A DNA stretch of 35,569 nucleotides from a bacterium (lineage in GTDB: Bacteria; Krumholzibacteriota; Krumholzibacteriia; LZORAL124-64-63), in contig PIVY01000032.1 of assembly GCA_003353795.1 (NCBI GenBank), positions 1 through 35,569 of the forward strand, written 5' to 3'. The notes under the pieces are model-generated. The model searched no databases and was not told where the DNA came from. It saw only the letters and a program-made list of their open reading frames with translations. Positions 14,749 to 22,309 of this stretch are shown in pieces. Position numbers and translations under genes: made by a program. How positions within the stretch are numbered: position 1 is the stretch's first letter; every line of letters starts with the position of its first letter.

Positions 14749-15426
14749 ATGGCACGCGCGATCGCCCTGCTCGTCATTGCCACTTTCTCCATGATGTCGG
14801 CTAGCCTGGCCACCGCGCAGAGCCTGTTCTTCGACGACGGTGACAATGGTATCGGATTCAACGTCGGGTTGAGCAGAAACAGGGACGCGACGGGATTCGG
14901 GGCCAACATCGGATACACCGTGAACGCAAGGCTCGACATCAGTATCGGGTTCTCGAGCACATCATTCGACCAGCCGGAATTCTACAACAGGGATCTCTCC
15001 TCGCAGGAGTTCTCCCCCAGCCTCGGCTACGCCGTGATCCGGCCGTCGAGGACATCGAACTTCGGCCTCGAAATCCGCGGAAGCTACACCTTCGTCAGCT
15101 TCTCCGGTAGCGCGCTGAGCGCCGCCGGTCTGGAGATGTCCGGCGATTCCTATGCCCTCGGTGGCGAGGTCTACCAGAAGCACGAAACCTCGGATATGCT
15201 CGAGATATACCCTGCGATCGGAGTCTACTACGGTCGCGCGTCGGCAACGGCCACGGACGATGCCGGCAACCGCGATGAACAGGTCGTTACCGACACGTTG
15301 ATCACGGCCCGGTTGAGCCTGCTCATCGACAAGCAGGTCTACATCACGCCCGGCTTCAGCGCCTTCGACAACATCAATACCTTCTCCCTCACGGTCGGGC
15401 TAGTGTTCCCGACCAACACTCGATAG
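14749..15426 (+). CDS. Outer-membrane beta-barrel-like protein, copy 1
   Basis: A 225-residue exported protein with a signal peptide of about 24 residues (MARAIALLVIATF to LATAQ). The mature part alternates hydrophobic and polar residues with glycine-rich turns, e.g. GIGFNVGLSR, ANIGYTVNARLDISIGFSS, SFSLTVGLVF-type ending, as in small outer-membrane barrels of 8-10 strands. The ATG at 14749 is chosen because the signal peptide begins there; only a weak G-rich SD (14735-14739) precedes it. It is paralogous to the next gene: SLFF / SRYF after the signal peptide, then GYTVNARLDI / GFTVRGRVDL and VIRPS / LLRPS. The role is unknown. A larger frame reaching 14659 adds 30 residues with no signal character and was not used. 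Confidence 0.7.
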   Translation: MARAIALLVIATFSMMSASLATAQSLFFDDGDNGIGFNVGLSRNRDATGFGANIGYTVNARLDISIGFSSTSFDQPEFYNRDLSSQEFSPSLGYAVIRPSRTSNFGLEIRGSYTFVSFSGSALSAAGLEMSGDSYALGGEVYQKHETSDMLEIYPAIGVYYGRASATATDDAGNRDEQVVTDTLITARLSLLIDKQVYITPGFSAFDNINTFSLTVGLVFPTNTR

Positions 15427-15476
15427 AACCTCATTGGAGCACCGCGGGATGCCTGCGAGCATCGAGGGAGGGATCA

Positions 15477-16136
15477 GTGATCCGGAAAGCTCTTGCCCTG
15501 GCGGTCGCCCTGACCTGCCTGTCCCTACCCGATAACGCCACGGCACAGAGCCGTTATTTTTCCAGGGACCAGAGCGGCATCAGCCTCGCCGCGGGGATCC
15601 TCAGCCCGTCGAGCAACCTCGGCCTAGCGGGAGAGATCGGATTCACGGTTCGTGGCCGGGTCGATCTCGCTGCCGGCTACGCGACTAGAGACTGGACACC
15701 GGGTCACGAGATGATGGCGGACGGCCCGCGTATCTCGGCCACCATCGCACTGTTGCGGCCATCGGAGTCCTTCCGAGGCGGCCTCGAGTTGGTGGGCCGC
15801 TACGCCAAACTCACCCCCCAGCAGGAGGAGCCGGTGTCGCCAGGCCAGGTGGCCAGCGAAAAACGGATCGACATCGGTGGCGTGATCTACTTCAGACTCC
15901 CCACCTTGGCCTGGCTCGAGGTCGTGCCCGCCCTGGGCATCTTTCGCGGCAAAGAGGAGTCCACCTGGTACTCCCAATACCTCGGTCCACGCGAATCCCA
16001 GAAAGTCGGCACCTTCGTCACCGGCGAGTTGGGCCTCCACATCGGGTCGCGGGTCGTCCTGGTGCCGGCATTCAACAACGCCGAATCCGAAGCATGGTCG
16101 TTATCCCTGCGCTGGCTGATCCGGACCGGCGGCTGA
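15477..16136 (+). CDS. Outer-membrane beta-barrel-like protein, copy 2
   Basis: A 219-residue exported protein, signal peptide about 1-23 (MIRKALALAVALTCLSL to ATAQ). It starts with GTG at 15477, preceded by GAGGGAGGG (15464-15472), the best SD of this pair. It shares layout and short motifs with the preceding gene (GEIGFTVRGRVDLAAGY; LLRPSESFRGGLELVGRY; ending SLSLRWLI), so the two arose by tandem duplication and have diverged widely. Fifty nt separate the genes, so an operon is likely. The barrel assignment rests on strand pattern only; the function is unknown. Confidence 0.7.
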   Translation: MIRKALALAVALTCLSLPDNATAQSRYFSRDQSGISLAAGILSPSSNLGLAGEIGFTVRGRVDLAAGYATRDWTPGHEMMADGPRISATIALLRPSESFRGGLELVGRYAKLTPQQEEPVSPGQVASEKRIDIGGVIYFRLPTLAWLEVVPALGIFRGKEESTWYSQYLGPRESQKVGTFVTGELGLHIGSRVVLVPAFNNAESEAWSLSLRWLIRTGG

Positions 16137-16165
16137 GCGGGCGTCAAGGACCGTGGCATGACAAA

Positions 16166-16207
16166 GCGCCGGCCCCAGGCGACGGGATCGTCGCTCGCGG
16201 CCGGCGC
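16166..16207 (-). terminator. Nested hairpin terminator between convergent genes
   Basis: GCGCCGGCC (16166-16174) pairs perfectly with GGCCGGCGC (16199-16207). Inside it GCGACG (16179-16184) pairs with CGTCGC (16189-16194) around GGAT. On the minus strand the stem is followed by TTTGTC, fitting termination of the lipoprotein gene that ends at 16225. It may also serve the barrel gene ending at 16136. Confidence 0.65.
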
Positions 16208-16224
16208 TCGATGGTATCCCCGAT

Positions 16225-16902
16225 CTAGGACTTGGCGGAAGGAAGAATCACCGCGCCGGTGCCCTTGATGCGGTAGAAGGTGACGCCGTCGGCCGGCACG
16301 TCTTCCTTGACGAACTTCTCACCCTGGCAACTGGCTTCCTGCTCCAGGTAGGCACAGGCCTGCTCGTAGGTCAGAGGGATGCCCTCGAGGACGCCCTCGA
16401 CGATGGCGGTCTCACCCATGATCTCGGGCGGGAACACGATCTCGCCGTCGTTGACCTTGAGCTGGATCTTCTGCATCTCCTTGTCGCTGGCGATCTCGAT
16501 CCAGCAACCGCGGTGCTTGCAGACACCGACCACGGCACCCTGCACGCGCACGGTCTGGCCGAGGTAGTTCTCGGGGTGGGCCAGCACGGAGCTCACCGCA
16601 ACGGTGCTCGCCGAGGAGACGCCGGAACCGTAGGTCTTGCCCTCGGGGGCGGTGCCGTCGGCCTTGGCCACCTGGGCCTTGGCGCCGTGGGCGCAGGACT
16701 GCGCGCAACTGCTCTCGGCGACCTTGGCCGTGGCGTCGGCCTTGGCGCAGCCACCGTCGGCAGCCTTGGCGCAACCGGCGGGATCGCAGTCACCGGCCGC
16801 GGCGTGCGCAGCGGCGACCTCTTCGGCGGTCTGCTCGCCGCCACCGCAGGCGACGAGGGCGAGGAGGGCCAACAGGCCTAGAAACAGGGTCGCGTGGCGC
16901 AT
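16225..16902 (-). CDS. Cys-rich lipoprotein with DUF4920-like domain
   Basis: A 225-residue lipoprotein. The ATG at 16902 gives a signal peptide with lipobox LVAC, lipidated Cys19, then GGGEQ; GGAAGG lies 9 nt upstream. Residues 20-85 are a low-complexity Ala/Lys/Cys segment with cysteines at 39, 44, 52, 66 and 70 (CDPAGCAKA, CAKADA, CAQSCAHG), possibly metal-binding. Residues about 95-215 form a small beta domain beginning AVSSVLAHPENYLGQTVRV, then GAVVGVCKHRGCWIEI and a PPEIMGETAIVEGVL strand pair. This is the pattern of DUF4920/OB-fold-like lipoproteins, including the conserved C-x(4)-CW motif. It is probably periplasmic and membrane-anchored, role unknown. It lies 79 nt after the esterase gene and may have its own promoter. 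Confidence 0.75.
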   Translation of the reverse strand: MRHATLFLGLLALLALVACGGGEQTAEEVAAAHAAAGDCDPAGCAKAADGGCAKADATAKVAESSCAQSCAHGAKAQVAKADGTAPEGKTYGSGVSSASTVAVSSVLAHPENYLGQTVRVQGAVVGVCKHRGCWIEIASDKEMQKIQLKVNDGEIVFPPEIMGETAIVEGVLEGIPLTYEQACAYLEQEASCQGEKFVKEDVPADGVTFYRIKGTGAVILPSAKS

Positions 16903-16956
16903 GATGGTACTGCCTTCCGGTTTCGGTTCTCGGACGGGTGGCGCATATCTACTGAA

Positions 16957-16985
16957 ATTGTGGTCTCTCCGGCCCCGGATTTCAA
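16957..16985 (-). promoter_or_regulatory. Candidate promoter of the lipoprotein gene
   Basis: On the minus strand TTGAAA (16980-16985) and CACAAT (16957-16962) are 17 nt apart, ending about 54 nt before the lipoprotein ATG. The -35 overlaps the stop codon of the upstream esterase gene. The match is 5 of 6 and 4 of 6 to the sigma-70 consensus. Confidence 0.4.
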
Positions 16986-17959
16986 GTCCGGCGCGGCACG
17001 GCGAAGCGGAAACCGTCCGCCAGGCCGTTGCGCCAGGTGGTCCAGTTGTGCCCGGACGACCGCTGCTGGTACTCAACGTCGAAGTCGGCGGTCGCTAGCG
17101 CGGCGGCGAGATTCTCGTTGGGCCGGTGCAGCCATTCCAGGGTTCCGGTCTGCAGGTGCCAGCGGAGGGGGCGCCAGGTCTCCTCGGCCAGGCGTTGCGC
17201 CCACCACTCCTTGCCGCCATGGGGGTCGTCGCCGAGGCGCTGGCCGGGGTGGAAAAGGAAGGCGCCGGACTGGGCGACCACCTGCTGGAATTTCAGCGGA
17301 TGACGCCAGGCCAGCTCGGCGCTGCAGAGGCCGCCCATGGACGCGCCCCAGGCGGTGCGCTGGCCGCTGCCCGGCGCACGCTCCTCCACCTCGGGCATGA
17401 GCTCATCGGTGAGGAAGGCCAGGTAGCGGTCGTTGAAGTGGTACTCACCGCTGCGGTCCACCGGCGGAATGAAGACCAGGTGCGCGGGATCGCACTGACG
17501 GTGTTCGAGCAGCTTGTCGAGGACCTGCGGAGTCTTGCCCCAGCCGTAGTACGCCTTGCCGTCCTGGAACCAGATCTGGGGCAGCTTCTCGTTCTCGTGG
17601 CCCGCCGGGGTGTAGATGAGCACGTGCCGTTCGTGGCCCAGGTTCTCGCTGGCGAGCTTGAGGCGGTGGGTGGTGCCCAGCGGTGCGGTCTTGGCGGGGA
17701 TCCGGGCCCAGTTGCTGGGAGTGTAGTCGGGGCCGGCGAGGTGGCGGGCGTAGGGCCACCACGGGTTGTTCGACTCGTTGGTATTGTCCGGATCGGGACG
17801 CTTGTTGCCGTCGGCATCGAGGTAAGCGTACTCGAAGTAGGCGTCGTCGGGGAGGTCGAGTGGGTGCATGTCGGCGACCGGACGCGGCGCACGGCCCCAG
17901 TCGTCCTGGTCGCTGAGCAGGTGGGTGGCCCACGGTGGCGGTGCAAGGTCGATGCGCAT
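16982..17959 (-). CDS. Alpha/beta-hydrolase esterase (enterochelin esterase-like)
   Basis: A 325-residue cytosolic hydrolase of the esterase D/Fes type (PF00756). The N-terminal 100 residues resemble the Ig-like cap of enterochelin esterases (FEYAYLDADGNKRPDPDNTN). The hydrolase core starts near RHVLIYTPAG (111-120). The nucleophile elbow is GASMGG with Ser207, the likely acid is Glu275 in TGTLEW, and the catalytic His is His304 in SSGHNW. The ATG at 17959 has AGGGGT about 6 nt upstream. There is no signal peptide. It lies 9 nt after the thiamine-binding gene, so the two are co-transcribed. The substrate is not predictable: siderophore esters, trehalose-type esters or S-formyl-type esters are all possible in the family, and no siderophore genes are nearby. 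Confidence 0.85.
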   Translation of the reverse strand: MRIDLAPPPWATHLLSDQDDWGRAPRPVADMHPLDLPDDAYFEYAYLDADGNKRPDPDNTNESNNPWWPYARHLAGPDYTPSNWARIPAKTAPLGTTHRLKLASENLGHERHVLIYTPAGHENEKLPQIWFQDGKAYYGWGKTPQVLDKLLEHRQCDPAHLVFIPPVDRSGEYHFNDRYLAFLTDELMPEVEERAPGSGQRTAWGASMGGLCSAELAWRHPLKFQQVVAQSGAFLFHPGQRLGDDPHGGKEWWAQRLAEETWRPLRWHLQTGTLEWLHRPNENLAAALATADFDVEYQQRSSGHNWTTWRNGLADGFRFAVPRRT

Positions 17960-17968
17960 GGGCGACCC

Positions 17969-18277
17969 CTAGGTCTTCAGTTCCCGCCCGGTCTTTGCTT
18001 TCACCGTGGCCACCTTGCTGTCGAGCCGCCCCTGGCCGCCCTCGCGGTAGTCCACCTTCACGTTCACCGCGATGCGCCCGCAGTCGGACTGCATCTTCTC
18101 GAAGCACTTCGTCACCACGGCCATCACCTCGTTCCACTCCCCCTCGATGCAGGTGCCCATGGGCCCGAGGCGGTACGGCAATCCGCTGTCGTCGATGATC
18201 TCGAGCGACCGCTTCACGTAGTCGCTCACCGAGGCGCCCTTGTCCGTGGGATACATGGAGAACTCGAGCAATACCAT
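17969..18277 (-). CDS. MTH1187/UPF0045-type thiamine-binding protein
   Basis: A 102-residue cytosolic protein of the UPF0045/MTH1187/YkoF-like family (PF01910), which folds as a ferredoxin-like dimer and binds thiamine or a related ligand. Family features visible are LLEFSMYPTDKGASVSDYV, YRLGPMGTCIEGEWNEVMAV (the conserved GTxxEG turn) and a final strand RIAVNVKVDYR. The ATG at 18277 has AGGGAG 6 nt upstream; a TTG two codons earlier is less likely. It lies 10 nt after bipA and 9 nt before the esterase gene, so it is in one operon with them. No thiamine genes are nearby. Confidence 0.88.
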   Translation of the reverse strand: MVLLEFSMYPTDKGASVSDYVKRSLEIIDDSGLPYRLGPMGTCIEGEWNEVMAVVTKCFEKMQSDCGRIAVNVKVDYREGGQGRLDSKVATVKAKTGRELKT

Positions 18278-18287
18278 GGTCAACTCC

Positions 18288-20096
18288 CTAGAGTGCCTGC
18301 CGCCGTTTGGCCTCGCGTTTGCGGTCGTTCTCGTCGAGCAGGAGCTTGCGCAGGCGCAGCGACTTGGGCGTGATCTCCACGCATTCGTCCTGGGCGATGT
18401 ACTCGAGCAGTTCCTCGAGCGACATCTTTATCGGCGGGGCGAGATTGGCCTTCTTGTCGGTGCCCGAGGCACGGACGTTGGTGAGCTGCTTGGCCTTCTG
18501 GGCGTTGACCAGGATGTCGTCGTCGCGGGTGTTCTCCCCGATCACCTGCCCGGTATAGAGCACCTCGCCCGGCGCAATGAAGAAGCGGCCGCGGTCCTGC
18601 AGCGCGTCCAGGGCGTAGGCCACCGCCGCTCCGTTGCCAATGCTGATCACGCTGCCGGTAAGCCTCTGGGGCAGCGAGCCCTTGAACAGCTCGTACTGGT
18701 AGAAGCGGTGGTGCATCACGACCTCGCCGCCGGTCTTGCGCAGCATGTGCGAGCGGAAGCCGATGAGGCCGCGGCTGGGGATGTGGAAGAGCAGGCGGGT
18801 GCGGCCGTCGCGGGGCGTCATCTCGATCATCTCGCCCTTACGCGCGGCGGCGTACTCGATAACGGTGCCGGTGTGCTCGTCGGGCACGTCGACGGTGAGT
18901 TCCTCCACCGGCTCGGCCTTCCTGCTGTCGATCTCGCGGTAGATGACCTGGGGCTGTCCCACCATGAGCTCGAATCCCTCGCGGCGCATGGTCTCCATGA
19001 GAATGGAAAGGTGCAGGATGCCGCGGCCGGAGACACGGAAGGTGTCGCTGGAAGCGGTGTCCTCCACGCGCAGCGCCACGTCGCGTTCGAGCTCGCGGTG
19101 CAGGCGCTCGCGGAGCTGGCGGTTGGTGGAGTACTTGCCCTCGGTACCGTAGCCCGGACTGTTGTTGGCCATGAAGTTCATGGACAGCGTGGGCTCGTCC
19201 ACAGCGATCAAGGGCAGCGGCTCGGGCGTCTCGGGATCGGCCACCGTGTCGCCGATGTCCACTTCCTCCATGCCGACGATGGCGCAGATGTCGCCGCAGA
19301 CCACGTGGTCGGTCTCGGCGCGGCCGAGATTTTCGAAGGTGTAGACGCGGGTGGCGCGGGTCTTTACCAGCCGACCGTCGCGCTTGACCAGGGTCACCGC
19401 CTGCTTGGCGCGCAATTCGCCGCGCACGACGCGGCCGATACCGATGCGGCCCACGTAGTCGCTGTGGTCCATGGCGGCCACGAGCATCTGCAAGGGGCCG
19501 TCCTGGTGGACCGGCGCCGGCACGTGCTCACGGATCTTGTCCAGCAGTGGCTCGAGGTTCTTGCGCTCATCCGACATCTCGTCCACGGCCCAGCCGTCGC
19601 GGCCGCTGGCGTAGACGCCGCGGAAGTCGAGCTGCGCATCGCTGGCGCCGAGGTCCACGAAGAGACCGAACACCTCGTCGAGCACCTCCTCGGGGCGCGC
19701 GGCAGGGCGGTCGACCTTGTTGATCACGACCAGGGGTGTCAGGTTCAGCTGCAGTGCCTTCTGGAGCACGAACCGGGTCTGAGGCATGGGTCCCTCGAAG
19801 GCATCGACCAGGAGCAGAACCCCGTCGGCCATCTTGAGCACCCGCTCCACCTCGCCGCCGAAGTCGGCGTGGCCCGGCGTGTCGATGAGGTTGATACGGG
19901 TGTCCCCGTACTGTACCGCGAAGTTCTTGCTCGTGATGGTGATGCCGCGCTCGCGCTCGAGGTCGCCCGAGTCCATGAAGCGCTCGCGAACCTGCTGACC
20001 GTCCCGGAACACACTGCATTGCTGGAGGATCTGATCCACCAGGGTGGTCTTGCCGTGGTCCACATGGGCTATGATGGCAATGTTTCGAATATCCAT
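18288..20096 (-). CDS. typA: Ribosome-associated GTPase TypA/BipA
   Basis: A 602-residue translational GTPase of the BipA/TypA family, which acts on the ribosome, including in 50S assembly and stress or cold adaptation. The G motifs are complete: AHVDHGKT (10-17), RGITIT in switch I, DTPGHADF (72-79) and NKVD (126-129). The length fits the family (about 600-615). The EF-G-like domains and the BipA-specific C-terminal part are present ([55 protein letters not shown]-type ending). The ATG at 20096 has no SD; a good promoter ends 6 nt before it, suggesting a leaderless mRNA. It is first gene of bipA-UPF0045-esterase and divergent from the TrmB-type regulator. Confidence 0.97.
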   Translation of the reverse strand: MDIRNIAIIAHVDHGKTTLVDQILQQCSVFRDGQQVRERFMDSGDLERERGITITSKNFAVQYGDTRINLIDTPGHADFGGEVERVLKMADGVLLLVDAFEGPMPQTRFVLQKALQLNLTPLVVINKVDRPAARPEEVLDEVFGLFVDLGASDAQLDFRGVYASGRDGWAVDEMSDERKNLEPLLDKIREHVPAPVHQDGPLQMLVAAMDHSDYVGRIGIGRVVRGELRAKQAVTLVKRDGRLVKTRATRVYTFENLGRAETDHVVCGDICAIVGMEEVDIGDTVADPETPEPLPLIAVDEPTLSMNFMANNSPGYGTEGKYSTNRQLRERLHRELERDVALRVEDTASSDTFRVSGRGILHLSILMETMRREGFELMVGQPQVIYREIDSRKAEPVEELTVDVPDEHTGTVIEYAAARKGEMIEMTPRDGRTRLLFHIPSRGLIGFRSHMLRKTGGEVVMHHRFYQYELFKGSLPQRLTGSVISIGNGAAVAYALDALQDRGRFFIAPGEVLYTGQVIGENTRDDDILVNAQKAKQLTNVRASGTDKKANLAPPIKMSLEELLEYIAQDECVEITPKSLRLRKLLLDENDRKREAKRRQAL

Positions 20097-20102
20097 GGCG
20101 GC

Positions 20103-20130
20103 AATGTACGTCCAGAAACCGTCAAGTCAA
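20103..20130 (-). promoter_or_regulatory. Promoter of typA/bipA, probably giving a leaderless mRNA
   Basis: On the minus strand TTGACT (20125-20130), a 16-nt spacer and TACATT (20103-20108) form a strong sigma-70-like promoter. The -10 box ends only 6 nt before the ATG at 20096, so the expected start of transcription coincides with the start codon. No Shine-Dalgarno sequence precedes that ATG. Confidence 0.65.
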
Positions 20131-20148
20131 TCAGGATCCATCCGGTCC

Positions 20149-20179
20149 TTGACAAAAACGGCCTCCAGAGCAACCCTAT
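20149..20179 (+). promoter_or_regulatory. Candidate promoter of the TrmB-type regulator
   Basis: A perfect TTGACA (20149-20154) is followed after 19 nt by CCCTAT (20174-20179), a weak -10. It lies 33 nt upstream of the ATG at 20212. The poor -10 and long spacer suggest an activator-dependent or weak promoter. Confidence 0.4.
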
Positions 20180-20211
20180 GGGTGTTGTCGCCCAACAACA
20201 AGGGGTGCGCC

Positions 20212-21342
20212 ATGGATCGCGAACTGGCCTCCGCTCTCACTGACCTCGGACTGACCGCCATCGAGGCCGAAATCTACGTGGCCCTGCTGGCCCAGAGCCA
20301 GGACGGTCCCGTCAGTGCCTACAAGGTGGCCCAGGACATGGGCCGCGATCCCGCCAACATGACCAAGACCCTGAGCGCCATGGCCAAACGGGGCGCCGTA
20401 CGGGCCTCTGGCCGCAAACCCCGCCTCTATCAGCCCGTGGCTGCAGCCGACTTCACCGGCGAACTGGTGGCCCACCTCCAGGCACGGCAACGGCAAGCCG
20501 TGGAACTTCTCGAGAACGTCGGCAAGGTCCCCGACGACGTGTCGCTGCGCCCCCTCGAAACCACCGCAGCGGCCCTCGATGTCGCGCGACGGCTGCTGGG
20601 CGAGGCGCGGCGCGTGGTCCTGGTGGACGCATCGCCGGACATGCTCGGCGAGCTTTCCGGCGACTTGCAGCGGCTGGTCACCGAACAGGGCGCGTCCGTG
20701 CTGGTGCGGTCCACGGAGGCCGCGGCGATTCCGGGCGTGCGGGTGTGGGTCGATCCCGATGGCGACGCCATGGCGCCGGGCCCGTGGCTGCGGCTGGCCG
20801 TGGACGGTCGCGGCTACCTGGAAGCCGTGGTGCATCCCGACCACCGCGACACCCTGCTGCACGGCCACTGGAGTCGCAATCCCAGTCAGGCGTACCTGGG
20901 TCATCGGAACCTGGGCGCCGATCTCATCCTGGCCGACGTGATGGAATTGCTGCGCGAGGGCGCCGGCGGCGAACTGGTGCGGCGGCGCGCCGAGGACCAA
21001 GCGTCGCTGATCCTGCGTCAGGTGAGCTGGCGCAACCGCTGGCGCGAGTCGGGACTCGGTGACTACGCGCCACAAGGGCAGCCGGTCGCCGACGAGTCGG
21101 TAGCATTGGACCCGACGGAGATCGCCGAGACGGAGATTGCAGAGACCATGGCCGAACTGGCGGCCGAGACCGAGGTCGAGCCCCCGGCGCTCAAGGCCAT
21201 GGCTGCCGCCGGTGGCAGCACCGAGAGCTTCGAGCCGGAAACACCGGGCACGGCATCCACCGCCGAAACCGCCGGCGACCCAGAGGACGAAGACGATCCG
21301 GGTCCCCTGAACTTCATCTTCCGGCGGCGCAAGAAGTCCTAG
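20212..21342 (+). CDS. TrmB-family transcriptional regulator
   Basis: A 376-residue DNA-binding protein. Residues 1-80 form the TrmB-type winged helix (LTDLGLTAIEAEIYVALLAQ; SAYKVAQDMGRDPANMTKTL; MAKRGAVRASGRKPRLYQPV), followed by a short coiled coil (about 85-105). A C-terminal ligand domain resembles a TrmB sensor (VARRLLGEARRVVLVDASPDMLGEL). From about residue 305 the protein becomes an acidic, Ala/Glu/Thr-rich, probably disordered tail, ending with the basic FRRRKKS. The ATG at 20212 has AGGGG 7 nt upstream. TrmB regulators control sugar uptake in archaea and are less common in bacteria; no sugar transporter is nearby, so the target is unknown. It is divergent from bipA. Its TAG stop overlaps that of the convergent kinase gene. 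Confidence 0.8.
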   Translation: MDRELASALTDLGLTAIEAEIYVALLAQSQDGPVSAYKVAQDMGRDPANMTKTLSAMAKRGAVRASGRKPRLYQPVAAADFTGELVAHLQARQRQAVELLENVGKVPDDVSLRPLETTAAALDVARRLLGEARRVVLVDASPDMLGELSGDLQRLVTEQGASVLVRSTEAAAIPGVRVWVDPDGDAMAPGPWLRLAVDGRGYLEAVVHPDHRDTLLHGHWSRNPSQAYLGHRNLGADLILADVMELLREGAGGELVRRRAEDQASLILRQVSWRNRWRESGLGDYAPQGQPVADESVALDPTEIAETEIAETMAELAAETEVEPPALKAMAAAGGSTESFEPETPGTASTAETAGDPEDEDDPGPLNFIFRRRKKS

Positions 21343-22265
21343 TCGGATTTCGATTCGCGGTACCGCGGCCCCACCACCAGCTTGACCGCCGCCGGCAGCA
21401 CCTGCGCGTGCACCGGCGTGGTGCCGAGGATCTCACCGTCGATCTGTACCGGCAATGGCGGCGACGCATCCACGGTCACCCGTTCGGCCTTGAAGCTCTT
21501 CATGCGCGGCACCTTGCGCCGGCGCCAGGTGAGCATGCGGAAGAGGATGGCCAGCACATCCCAGAGGGTGCGACTGGAAATGATGGTGACGTCGAGCTTG
21601 CCGTCGTGGGGATCGGTGTCGGGAGTGACGCGCAGGTTGAGGTCGGGCACCAATCCGATATTGGTGAGCAGCACCGTGTTGGCGCGGCGCCGATGCAGGA
21701 CCCCGTCGGCCTCGGCGGTGACGAAGGCGCTCTGACGGCGGAAGAGGTTGCTGATGGCGGCCCAGACGTAGGTACCGGCACCGAACAGGTTCTTCAACCG
21801 GCGCGGGCTGTCCTTGATGATGTTGGCGGGATACCCCACGGCGGTCATGAGGACGAAGTGGCGATCACGGGCCACGAGATAGCCCACGTCGAAATCCAGG
21901 ACGCGGCCCTGGAAGATGGCGGTCACGGCGGGGCCGGGAAACCAGGGCAGGCTGAGCGTGAGCGGGATGACGTTGGCGGTGCCGCCGGAGATGTGCGCCA
22001 GTGCCACCTTGTCCGTGGTCTGCACCTGCCCGACCACGGCCTCCTGCATGGACCCGTCGCCACCGAGCACGCACACCAGATCGAAGCCGTCGTGGGCTGC
22101 GTCACGGGACCACGAGACGATGTCGCCTGGGCCACCCGAGTCCCGGCGAACCACCTCGAGCCGACGGCGCTCGAGATCCCGCTGCACCCGCTTGGCATAG
22201 CGCGGCGCGAGTCCGGGTCCGGACACGGGATTGACGATCAGCAGGGCTCGCGTGAAGTCAGCCAT
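21339..22265 (-). CDS. Diacylglycerol-kinase-family lipid kinase
   Basis: A 308-residue protein of the DAGK catalytic family (PF00781; YegS/BmrU-like lipid kinases), phosphorylating a lipid alcohol or sphingoid-type substrate at the inner membrane. Motifs are IVNPVSGPG (10-18), LGGDGSMQEAV (68-77, a GGDGT variant), ISGGTANVIPL (92-102), and the C-terminal DGEILGTTPVHAQVLPAAVKLVV. The start is ATG at 22265. It has no SD; a TACTAT box sits 9 nt before it, so it may be partly leaderless although it also follows another gene by 44 nt. Its stop codon shares the CTAG tetranucleotide with the convergent regulator gene. Confidence 0.88.
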   Translation of the reverse strand: MADFTRALLIVNPVSGPGLAPRYAKRVQRDLERRRLEVVRRDSGGPGDIVSWSRDAAHDGFDLVCVLGGDGSMQEAVVGQVQTTDKVALAHISGGTANVIPLTLSLPWFPGPAVTAIFQGRVLDFDVGYLVARDRHFVLMTAVGYPANIIKDSPRRLKNLFGAGTYVWAAISNLFRRQSAFVTAEADGVLHRRRANTVLLTNIGLVPDLNLRVTPDTDPHDGKLDVTIISSRTLWDVLAILFRMLTWRRRKVPRMKSFKAERVTVDASPPLPVQIDGEILGTTPVHAQVLPAAVKLVVGPRYRESKSD

Positions 22266-22309
22266 GGCGGCACCATAGTAGCCGCTGGACGGCGCTTGAC
22301 CAGCACTGA

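Noticed and set aside
18240-20243. A 667-codon plus-strand open frame opposite typA/bipA
   Set aside because: Shadow frame rich in His/Val/Leu/Ala; BipA on the other strand is unmistakable.
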